Assembly (NCBI RefSeq): GCF_004358755.1
Contig: NZ_SMZY01000002.1
Span: 1,178,001-1,242,000, forward strand
From: Peribacillus frigoritolerans
GTDB taxonomy: Bacteria > Bacillota > Bacilli > Bacillales > Bacillaceae
Reading direction: 5' to 3'
Length of the DNA: 64,000 bases
In this document: in pieces, positions 9,298 through 16,885 of the stretch
Layout: every line of letters starts with the position of its first letter
Position numbering within the stretch: position 1 is the first letter of the stretch
Notes under the pieces: generated by a model
Database searches by the model: none
Seen by the model: the letters and a program-made list of their open reading frames with translations, nothing else
Told to the model about the DNA's origin: nothing
Made by a program: the position numbers and the translations under genes

Positions 9298-9420
9298 GAA
9301 AAGCGCAAGCGCCCGTTTAGCGCAGGCATGACAGATAAGGATCCGTCAGAAAAGGCGCTTTTTGCCAATACTTTCGGATCCGTTCTGGCCGAGGAGCCTG
9401 AGCGATTCCGCTCGCCATCG
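9298..9420. repeat. dispersed intergenic repeat, copy 2
   Basis: Same family as 4962-5080 and 36706-36827: AAAGCGCAAGCGCC head, ACAGATAAGGATCC, an imperfect hairpin around GGATCCG, and CGTTCTGGCCGAGGAGCC. Lies between two convergent genes. Confidence 0.75.
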
Positions 9421-9432
9421 AATCGCAAAATT

Positions 9433-9855
9433 TTATACTTTCTTATCTCTTAAATAATACAGGAACCATACGGCATGATTCTGTTCATCTGCTGATGCTC
9501 TTTTAAATTGTTTTCGAATATAGGGGCTGCTTGCATTCTCAGCAATATCAAGATAAAAATCCACAGTCTCCTGCTCATCTTTAAATGCCGCTGTCAGAGC
9601 AGCATAATACTCCTCAGTGCATTCTTCCGTTTGTTCAGGATTGTACTGCATCCCGGACAGACTCTGATAAATAGCAGCGAATGTCTGATAGTGTTTTATT
9701 TCATCATTTCTAATCTCCATGATTTTCTTTTTCTCTTCCTCATTCTTCGCCTTATTGGCCATCTGTTCATAGCATTGAATCGCATTATATTCTCCTGCAA
9801 GTGCTTTTGCAATTTGATCTACTTCATTTTGATTTGCCCTATAGTAGTTATACAT
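9433..9855 (-). CDS. ferritin-like (rubrerythrin-type) diiron protein
   Basis: 140 residues, almost all helical, with the spaced Glu/His ligands of a ferritin-like four-helix bundle: EYNAIQCYE, EIRNDEIKHY, KDEQETVDFY and ADEQNHAVW. This indicates a diiron site, perhaps for peroxide reduction or iron handling. It resembles B. subtilis YhjR-type proteins in size and pattern (from memory). Clear stand-alone gene with its own start region. Confidence 0.8.
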   Translation of the reverse strand: MYNYYRANQNEVDQIAKALAGEYNAIQCYEQMANKAKNEEEKKKIMEIRNDEIKHYQTFAAIYQSLSGMQYNPEQTEECTEEYYAALTAAFKDEQETVDFYLDIAENASSPYIRKQFKRASADEQNHAVWFLYYLRDKKV

Positions 9856-9919
9856 TATCTTTTCTCCCCTTTTTAAATCATTGTTAGAAATATATTTTTA
9901 AAAAGAGAGAGTATGCCTA

Positions 9920-10132
9920 TTATTGCTGATTGGGGACTTTGATCAAGTAAAAGATCATTAAACTAAGCCATATTGAAATTGAAAAATAATCATCCAGTTT
10001 AAGTGTGCCGAAATAAAATTTTGCTTCTTTAAAAAAAACACTCCATTCCATTCCCTGTATCAGGTCTATTCCGACCGCCAGACCAAATAGTGAAATAAAA
10101 CTTACCGCCCCAAAACCAATTCTCTTTACCAT
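9920..10132 (-). CDS. small membrane protein, likely germinant-receptor D subunit
   Basis: 70 residues with two membrane helices (about 7-25 and 49-66). It is the last gene of the germination operon, 10 bases after the GerAB-type gene. Small two-helix D proteins of about 70-80 residues are known companions of GerA-type receptors and tune their activity. Position, length and topology fit that role; there is no diagnostic sequence motif, so the call rests on context. Confidence 0.65.
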   Translation of the reverse strand: MVKRIGFGAVSFISLFGLAVGIDLIQGMEWSVFFKEAKFYFGTLKLDDYFSISIWLSLMIFYLIKVPNQQ

Positions 10133-10142
10133 TTTATCCCTC

Positions 10143-11258
10143 CTATTGCTTAAGCGGCATTTTCCTTTGCTTAGCTAAATATGACTTTACTTTAAGAGTT
10201 AAAAATAAGAGTACAGGCAAGACAATCTGAAAGGGAATATGAAGAAAGTACGGAACGACTTCAATTCCTTCTTTAATATGTTCAATGTAATCTGGAGCGA
10301 TCAGCACTGCTAAAAGAATGACAAAAATACCGAAAGCAACAGAGATTTGTTTGATCGGCACTCCCGATACCTCTTCTGCCATTCTTGTTGCTCCGTAGAA
10401 GAAAATATAGACTTTCATAAAGCCTGTGACAATCATTAATATAACAACAAAGGCATCAAGTCTTTCAATAAAGTCTGAAATGCTGACAAGAGAAACGGTG
10501 GTTAAAATAGGAAACATGGATCTGTCGACCATTTCGGCACCTAAAATGGCAACGTGCAGAAACGCTGTTGTCGTTAAAACAAATGTCACCATAATCAGTG
10601 CTGTGAATGTTACCTTTAATGCCTTCTTTTTCTCATCCAGCAGTGGGAAAATCATTAAAAATACGACCATTTCTCCAAATGGAAAGGTCAGGATTGTTGG
10701 AAAAATCGTTTTTAACACAGGTCCCCATCCGTTTCCAAGGATGGGCTTAACATACTCCACATGAACAAGCTGCGAGAGAATTTCAAACATAATAATAACA
10801 AAGAACGGAACGATAATTAAAACAAATAATAGAACACTGAGCTTTGCAACAACCTGAAAGGACTTTAGCGAAAAATAGATGACGCAGAGAATCATGAAGC
10901 TATTGATCACAATCATAGACGTATCCTTATACGCAGAAATGATCAGCAGCTCTCCAAAATCTCTTAATACTCTTGCACTTATGTAGAGAAAATATATCAT
11001 ATATGCAAAGCAGAGCAGGAGCCCGATTTTCTTTCCAAATCCTTTCATTAATTGACCTGTAAGAGTTAGTTCCGGATTTTTCCGGTAGAGAGAAAGATAT
11101 AATAAAATAAGCGGAATAGCCGCAGCAAACCCAAGCAGGACTGCAATCCATGCATCCTGTTTTGCCCCTTTAGCTGCATCAAGCAAAATGGCGCTTCCTA
11201 TTTCAAATATAAAAATGGTAAACAGCAATTGGTTTGATGTAATGGAAGGCATTTGCAT
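10143..11258 (-). CDS. spore germination permease, GerAB family
   Basis: 371-residue integral membrane protein of the APC-like endospore germination permease family, with about ten membrane helices. In GerA-type receptors this B subunit binds the nutrient germinant in the inner spore membrane. The N-terminus (ITSNQLLFTIFIFEIGSAIL) is characteristic. The start lies 12 bases after the gerC-type stop, with AAGGGA upstream. The germinant (amino acid or sugar) cannot be told. Confidence 0.93.
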   Translation of the reverse strand: MQMPSITSNQLLFTIFIFEIGSAILLDAAKGAKQDAWIAVLLGFAAAIPLILLYLSLYRKNPELTLTGQLMKGFGKKIGLLLCFAYMIYFLYISARVLRDFGELLIISAYKDTSMIVINSFMILCVIYFSLKSFQVVAKLSVLLFVLIIVPFFVIIMFEILSQLVHVEYVKPILGNGWGPVLKTIFPTILTFPFGEMVVFLMIFPLLDEKKKALKVTFTALIMVTFVLTTTAFLHVAILGAEMVDRSMFPILTTVSLVSISDFIERLDAFVVILMIVTGFMKVYIFFYGATRMAEEVSGVPIKQISVAFGIFVILLAVLIAPDYIEHIKEGIEVVPYFLHIPFQIVLPVLLFLTLKVKSYLAKQRKMPLKQ

Positions 11259-11270
11259 AGCATCTGTCCC

Positions 11271-12452
11271 TTAATTTGAATTTGTGATATTGCCAGTTCG
11301 CTTAATCTCCGCTTCCGCATGTACGTCCACATCCGCACCGGAAAATAACTCTTCCCATTGGTCCTTCAGCTTTTTCCACTGATCCGGATTTTGACGGTAA
11401 ATCGTTTCTCCAAATCCATAAATATCGGTTTGACGATTTTGGGATTCTTTAATCGACGCCAGTATTTCTTGTTCAATGAGCCCTTCCAGCTCTTTTTCAA
11501 AGTCTGTAATCGTCCTTTTTTTCTTCATTTTTTGATTCTCACAGCCTAAACCGTCTATTTCAGCTTCCGCTTTTATGGTTACGCTCAGTTTGATGTGATC
11601 ACCTGTCATACTGGCTTTCTTTTTGACTTTAGCGTACGTCACCTTTATTGTTGTTGAATTTTCATCGTCACAGGGCACCGTGATGAATGTCTGCTGTATC
11701 CTATTTTCTAAAAAAAGAACACTTCTCTTTTGCTCCTCTTCCAGCCAATAAAGAAATTTCCCTTCTTGATCAAAAACAGCCAGTCCTGACACAAGACTTG
11801 ATTTTGGAGCTGCCTGTTCAAGGTTCACTTTTTGACTTGTCTTTTCCGTATAGTCTGGAGTTTTTACCCCGCTGACGATAGGATATCCTTCTTCGGAATC
11901 TTTCTTTATCAGGAATTCTTTAATAGACACAGTCATCGTATTACCGAAGCTCTCCTCATTCATTTTCAGCTTGCCCTTGATGGAGAAAGCCGGAAGTTTA
12001 TTGATCATTGTCAAAGAGTTAAGAACCTGAAAGGCTGAAGCCTGATTCCCTATCACAATCGGAATGTTTTCCCTGATCTCAGGCTCCCTTTCTAAAATAT
12101 CAAGAAGCGGAAAGATCCCCCGCTCAGCTAAATCCTGCCCGATGACAATTAAGGCCACATGAGTGTAAAAGGTGCTTCGGGATACTTGCTTTGCCGCATC
12201 CCCCAGAGCGTCAATAAAAGTTGGGCCAACACCTGTATAATTGACAATTGGAATGGATGTTGTTCCGCTTGTAGCACCTGTAATGGAAATTATTTCGCTC
12301 GGATCAGCAATTTGAAGGGTGACCTGATAGCCGCTGTCATCGTGAACATCCACTCCAAGCGCCAAAATTAATGCAAGCTCGTTTAACTCTTTTTGGGTGC
12401 CGCAGCCGCTCATTAGTAAGAAAAAACAGATCATCAGCGCGATTTTCTTCAT
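11271..12452 (-). CDS. germination lipoprotein, GerAC family
   Basis: 393-residue C subunit of a GerA-type receptor. The signal peptide has lipobox MSGC (Cys 17). The mature N-terminus ELNELALILALGVD and the later IPIVIGNQASAF-like region are family hallmarks. It sits on the outer face of the inner spore membrane with the A and B subunits. Its start overlaps the stop of the A-subunit gene by 4 bases. Confidence 0.94.
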   Translation of the reverse strand: MKKIALMICFFLLMSGCGTQKELNELALILALGVDVHDDSGYQVTLQIADPSEIISITGATSGTTSIPIVNYTGVGPTFIDALGDAAKQVSRSTFYTHVALIVIGQDLAERGIFPLLDILEREPEIRENIPIVIGNQASAFQVLNSLTMINKLPAFSIKGKLKMNEESFGNTMTVSIKEFLIKKDSEEGYPIVSGVKTPDYTEKTSQKVNLEQAAPKSSLVSGLAVFDQEGKFLYWLEEEQKRSVLFLENRIQQTFITVPCDDENSTTIKVTYAKVKKKASMTGDHIKLSVTIKAEAEIDGLGCENQKMKKKRTITDFEKELEGLIEQEILASIKESQNRQTDIYGFGETIYRQNPDQWKKLKDQWEELFSGADVDVHAEAEIKRTGNITNSN

Positions 12453-13858
12453 GTTGAACTCTTCCTACCTTTTTTGCCTGAATTATTATAGGTGAAATAA
12501 GGCATATTGAGTGATTTTAAACTCATTAAATGACCCATCAAAATTAACATTGAGAGAAGCAGACCGTAAAAACCGAGAAAATAAGAAACGAACATAAAGA
12601 TAAACCGTAGCATCCTTGCGGTTGTAGCCAAGCTGTAGTTGGGTGTTGTGAAGCTTGAGATTGCCGTAATTGAGACCACTATCACAACCGCTGTAGATAC
12701 AAGACCTGCCTCTACTGCCGTTTGACCAATGACTAATGCTCCAACAATCGATACCGCCTGGCCGATTGCTCTCGGCATTCGGATTCCTGCTTCCCTTAAA
12801 ATTTCAAAAGTTGTCTCCATAATTAGAGCCTCAATTAAGGAAGGAAATGGAATTCCTTCCCTTTGAGCATAGAGACTCAGCAGGAGACTGTTTGGAATCA
12901 TTGCCTGATGATGTGTCACCAGACCAATATAGATAGACGGGGCAAATAAGGACAGGAAAAAAGCAAAATATCTTAGGCCCTGCATGAATTTATCAATGCT
13001 GAACTGCTGAAAATAATCCTCCGTTGTCTGGAAAAAAGTACGGAATTCGATTGGGCAATAGAGGACAAAAGGTGTTCCGTCAATAAAGATGGCGATTCTT
13101 CCCTCATACAGGTTACTGACAATTTCATCAGGTCTTTCTGTATGATTTATCACGGGAAATGGAGTAATCTGATCGTTTTGTACGATTTTTTCGATATAGG
13201 CAGATTCCATGATAATATTTGGATGTTTATTCACAAGCTTTTCTTTTATTGCTTCAAGAGCTTTCTCATTCACCTTATCTTTTAAATACATCAATTCAAC
13301 TTTTGTATGAGAGTACTCGCCTTCCTCAAGCTTTTCCACACAAAGACCAGGACATTTCAGACGTCTTCTGACAAGTGAAGTATTTACTCTGATATCTTCT
13401 ATAAAACTATCCTTTGGCCCGCGGATAACCGTTTGGGATGTAGGCTCTGAAATTGGTCTTTTTTCCCCGCCTGATGTTCCTACAATTAAAGCAAATCCTA
13501 TTTGATCAAAAAGAAGAATTGTATTTCCCTCTAGCAGCTCTTTTGTGATGTTCTCCCACTTGTTTTCCATTTTAATGTCATCGATTGCGATGATCGTATC
13601 TTTTAATTCTTTTAAATATTCGGGGGATGCATACTGCTTATTTTCAGCGAGCGATTCGATGAGAGGCTTTAAGGTAAATTCAAACACTTTTGTATCATCT
13701 GATATTCCGTCAATCCTTGTCATAATTCCTTTAATGTTTGAATGGCTGAATGATTGGATCTGGTGAATAATCATGTCAGCGCTTCCGCCTGTAATTTCTT
13801 TCATCCGCTCACAGTTCAGTGTTAAATCAGACGAGATTCTGCCATCAGTTATGGTCAT
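12449..13858 (-). CDS. spore germination protein, GerAA family
   Basis: 469-residue A subunit. A soluble N-terminal domain (about 1-270) is followed by several membrane helices from about 285. Conserved stretches include LCVEKLEEGEYSHTKVELMYL and MRMPRAIGQAVSIVGALVIGQ-like sequence; EAGIRMPRAIGQAVSIVGAL is plainly recognisable. First gene of the operon (A-C-B order as in gerK of B. subtilis). A sigma-G-like promoter lies 25 bases upstream, fitting expression in the forespore. Confidence 0.94.
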   Translation of the reverse strand: MTITDGRISSDLTLNCERMKEITGGSADMIIHQIQSFSHSNIKGIMTRIDGISDDTKVFEFTLKPLIESLAENKQYASPEYLKELKDTIIAIDDIKMENKWENITKELLEGNTILLFDQIGFALIVGTSGGEKRPISEPTSQTVIRGPKDSFIEDIRVNTSLVRRRLKCPGLCVEKLEEGEYSHTKVELMYLKDKVNEKALEAIKEKLVNKHPNIIMESAYIEKIVQNDQITPFPVINHTERPDEIVSNLYEGRIAIFIDGTPFVLYCPIEFRTFFQTTEDYFQQFSIDKFMQGLRYFAFFLSLFAPSIYIGLVTHHQAMIPNSLLLSLYAQREGIPFPSLIEALIMETTFEILREAGIRMPRAIGQAVSIVGALVIGQTAVEAGLVSTAVVIVVSITAISSFTTPNYSLATTARMLRFIFMFVSYFLGFYGLLLSMLILMGHLMSLKSLNMPYFTYNNSGKKGRKSST

Positions 13859-13882
13859 TTAACCACCGCAATTGTTTTTGAT

Positions 13883-13911
13883 TAGTATGTATCCTGAATT
13901 CTTAAATATGT
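13883..13911 (-). promoter_or_regulatory. sigma-G-like promoter of the germination operon
   Basis: On the minus strand: ACATA, 17 bases, CATACTA. The -10 is a perfect match to the known sigma-G/sigma-F CATWMTA box and the -35 matches gHATR in four of five positions. Forespore expression is expected for a germinant receptor. Confidence 0.65.
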
Positions 13912-14011
13912 ATTTTAAACCTTTTTTTAACAATTAAGCTGCTTTTAAGGTCTGGGTAACCATGTGTAAAGCTAATACTGCTAGACTGGGAGTAGTGAAG
14001 GAGCTGACTAA

Positions 14012-14197
14012 ATGAAAGCAATTTTCAGATTTACCGCAACGGCCGCGTGTCTTTTGATGATTTCAAGACATTTTGGAGTATCATTCGCATCCCAGTATTA
14101 TTGGTGGCTTGCTGCTCTTTTTTTGGGCAGTTTAACCGGAAATATGATTTGTTACCTGATTGAAAAAAACAAACTGAAACATACAGGATCCTCTTAA
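14012..14197 (+). CDS. small membrane protein, unknown
   Basis: 61 residues with one or two membrane segments (about 5-20 and 28-50) and a charged tail. AAGGAG sits 9 bases before the ATG, which supports a real gene. It lies just upstream of a two-component system and may be its first cistron or an accessory sensor component. No family recognised. Confidence 0.65.
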   Translation: MKAIFRFTATAACLLMISRHFGVSFASQYYWWLAALFLGSLTGNMICYLIEKNKLKHTGSS

Positions 14198-14250
14198 CAA
14201 ATGCGCGGATTTGAATTAAGGTTATGAAAGACAGAAAGGGGAAGATTTCC

Positions 14251-14967
14251 TTGATTCATACTTGTAAAATTCTATTAGTGGACGATGAAGAAGCGATTAT
14301 TAAGCTCGTCCGCACGGTGCTTCAAAAAGAAGGCTTTTTACATATAGATGAATGCTTAACAGGAGCAAACGCTCTTAAAGCAATAGAGAGTAAACATTAT
14401 GATTTAATCGTGCTCGACATCATGCTTCCTGATATAAGCGGTTTTGATCTTTGCCCGCTTATCAAAGCAAAAACAGATGCGCCAATCATTTTTTTAAGCG
14501 CAAAAAGCAGTGATTTAGACAAATTATCAGGCTTTGCATATGGCGCAGATGACTATATTACAAAGCCTTTTAATCCTCTCGAAGTGGCGGCACGCACTAA
14601 AGCCCTGTTAAAGCGCACGATGCCTCAAACCAATCAAAAGACTGCTCCAGAAGAGCGGTATGAGTACGACCGCTTCACACTAAATGTTTCTTCAGCTGAA
14701 TTAACCGTAGGAAATCAGACGGTTGACTGTTCGGCACAGCTCTTTCAGCTGCTGATTTTCTTCTGCAAGCATCCAAATCGCGTATTTACCAAACATCAGC
14801 TCTATGAAAACGTCTGGAATGAGCATTACATGGTTGATGACAACACGGTTATGGTCCACATCAGAAAGCTCCGCGAGAAAATTGAAGAAAATCCAAGTCA
14901 GCCGCGTTATATTAAAACAATCAGAGGCCTTGGCTATAAATTTGTAGATAACAGGGTCAAACCATGA
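14251..14967 (+). CDS. OmpR/PhoB-type response regulator
   Basis: Receiver domain with the DDEE acidic pocket, the phospho-acceptor in LIVLDIMLPDISG and the KPFNPLE switch. The C-terminal winged helix has MVDDNTVMVHIRKLREKI and the IRGLGYKF ending. I prefer the TTG at 14251, with AAAGGGGA 8 bases upstream, over the ATG at 14224, whose only possible ribosome site is 2 bases away. It overlaps the kinase gene by ATGA. Target genes are unknown; bacitracin/cell-envelope-type systems have a similar layout, but no ABC efflux genes are adjacent. Confidence 0.92.
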   Translation: MIHTCKILLVDDEEAIIKLVRTVLQKEGFLHIDECLTGANALKAIESKHYDLIVLDIMLPDISGFDLCPLIKAKTDAPIIFLSAKSSDLDKLSGFAYGADDYITKPFNPLEVAARTKALLKRTMPQTNQKTAPEERYEYDRFTLNVSSAELTVGNQTVDCSAQLFQLLIFFCKHPNRVFTKHQLYENVWNEHYMVDDNTVMVHIRKLREKIEENPSQPRYIKTIRGLGYKFVDNRVKP

Positions 14968-16694
14968 ATTTAAAAAGAAAGCTTACGCGTTTTTTCATTT
15001 TTCATATGATTGTCTGGTTTATTCTGTTTTTAACCATTACCGGAGTATCACTTGCGATCCTGATGACACAGGATTTCAATAACATGCTTGAAAAAGAAGT
15101 GAAACGAATTGATCCGCTGTATATTGGAGATATCTTTCATTTTTCAGATGATGATGCCATCTCGCTTGACGAGTCTGCCAGAGATGCAATCAAAAAGCAG
15201 AATGGCTGGCTGCAGGTCATTGATGAGGAAGGACACGTTGCCTTTTCATACTTGACACCTTCTTCTATTCCCAAAAACTATTCCATGGACCATTTTTTTG
15301 CAGATGCTGAAAAAGCCTTTCACTATGATCAGACGTATTGGATGCTCCATCAGGAAGAAAAGTCCTATATTGTCCTCTACGGAAAGCATTCTGCAAATAC
15401 AGACCTAATGACGAAACTTATAGAGAACGGCATTTCTTTCAATCAGAAGCCAGTGCTCTCAAAAGAATTGCAGGATGAATTTTCAAAACAAAAAGCCTGG
15501 CTTGCGGTATATGATTCTGAGTACTCCTTAATTCACTCCCACAATAAACAAAATAAAAATCTGCCGAAATACTTTGAGATCCTGTCTTATAAGAAAGAAC
15601 CGTGGAATCACAAAACGTCCATATCGACTTATGCAGATCCGGCAACCGGCTACAAATATATTATTGGGTCCCCAAATAAGGAGTACTTCCCGGATGATCA
15701 ATTTGACAACAGTCTCATGATCTCTTTATTCAAATGGATTATCGTTTTCGTTCTTTTCACTGGAATCTTATTTTTCGTTATCTCTATCTGGTATTCAAAT
15801 AAGCTTGGAAAGCCGCTGCTTCATATGATTCTATGGCTTGAAAATCTTGCGACGGGCAGATATGAGGAACCTCTATCTAAAAAAGGCGTCCGGGCAAGCT
15901 CACGGCAAAACGGAAAATTGAAAAATTCGTTTAGAATCTACCATGATATTATCTACTCACTCAACGTGCTCACCTCAAATTTAATTCAAAAGGATAAGGA
16001 CCGAGCTAAGATGGATGAAAGAAGAGAAGACTGGATTACCGGCCTGTCTCATGATCTGAAGACACCTTTAAGCTCCCTGTACGGCTATGCCTACATGCTG
16101 AAGTCCGATCAATATGACTGGACGAAGGAAGAAGTGCAGGAGTTCGCTTGCATTATGAAAGACAAAGCAAGCTATATGACGTCTTTGATTGAAGACTTCA
16201 ATTTGACCTATCGCCTGAAAAATAATGCCCTTCCGCTTCAGATTGAGACAGAGGAAATGAACGAAACAATCAGAAGATCCATCGTGCATGTTTTAAATGA
16301 TCCGCAATATCAAGAACGGGAAATAGATTTTCACCCTTCGGATGATGAAATCTATTTCCCTATCGATAAAAGATGGTTTCACCGTATTATTGAAAACCTT
16401 GTCGCTAATGCATTCAAGCATAATCCTTCTTCAACTGAAGTTGAAATTTCTTTGAAAAAAGAAGCTGCATTCTTCTCTGTCCTGATTAAAGACACCGGAA
16501 ACGGGATGGACGAGGCAACTAAGGATAATCTGTTTGACCGTTATTTCAGAGGAACAAATACAGAAGAATCTACAAAAGGGACTGGACTCGGACTTGCCAT
16601 TGCAAAACAGCTGATTCTTGCTCATCATGGCGAGATCGCTTTTTGGAGCGAGCTTGGAAAAGGGACAGTCATTACACTTAAGTTCCCCCTTTAA
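14964..16694 (+). CDS. membrane sensor histidine kinase
   Basis: 576 residues. Membrane helices near 10-33 and 246-268 flank an extracellular sensor of about 210 residues. Then come a linker, the HisKA box GLSHDLKTPLSSLYGYAYML and a HATPase domain with ENLVANAFKH, DTGNGM and GTGLGLAI. Co-translated with the preceding regulator. The sensed signal is unknown. A terminator-like hairpin follows at 16706. Confidence 0.93.
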   Translation: MNLKRKLTRFFIFHMIVWFILFLTITGVSLAILMTQDFNNMLEKEVKRIDPLYIGDIFHFSDDDAISLDESARDAIKKQNGWLQVIDEEGHVAFSYLTPSSIPKNYSMDHFFADAEKAFHYDQTYWMLHQEEKSYIVLYGKHSANTDLMTKLIENGISFNQKPVLSKELQDEFSKQKAWLAVYDSEYSLIHSHNKQNKNLPKYFEILSYKKEPWNHKTSISTYADPATGYKYIIGSPNKEYFPDDQFDNSLMISLFKWIIVFVLFTGILFFVISIWYSNKLGKPLLHMILWLENLATGRYEEPLSKKGVRASSRQNGKLKNSFRIYHDIIYSLNVLTSNLIQKDKDRAKMDERREDWITGLSHDLKTPLSSLYGYAYMLKSDQYDWTKEEVQEFACIMKDKASYMTSLIEDFNLTYRLKNNALPLQIETEEMNETIRRSIVHVLNDPQYQEREIDFHPSDDEIYFPIDKRWFHRIIENLVANAFKHNPSSTEVEISLKKEAAFFSVLIKDTGNGMDEATKDNLFDRYFRGTNTEESTKGTGLGLAIAKQLILAHHGEIAFWSELGKGTVITLKFPL

Positions 16695-16705
16695 TTTCTT
16701 TGAAA

Positions 16706-16731
16706 CAGGCCCATCAAATTAGGAACGGGCC
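16706..16731 (+). terminator. terminator after the two-component operon
   Basis: AGGCCC and GGGCCT pair around a 14-base loop just after the kinase stop codon. The following T-run is weak. Confidence 0.5.
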
Positions 16732-16838
16732 TGATTCATTGGATCTATTTTACACTCTGAAAATGATGTTCATTTTACAGACTCTGTGATATTTTTATAG
16801 TAGATTATTCCTTAAAAACAGAAGATTTCCGCCATATA

Positions 16839-16853
16839 ATGTAAGCGCTTTAT
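16839..16853. promoter_or_regulatory. cre-like site before the LevR-type gene
   Basis: ATGTAAGCGCTTTAT matches the CcpA cre consensus WTGNAANCGNWNNCW except for one position. It sits 33 bases before the activator start, suggesting catabolite repression of the PTS activator. Confidence 0.6.
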
Positions 16854-16885
16854 ACTAGTTTGTGCAAAAGGGGCTGTCGCGTTTT

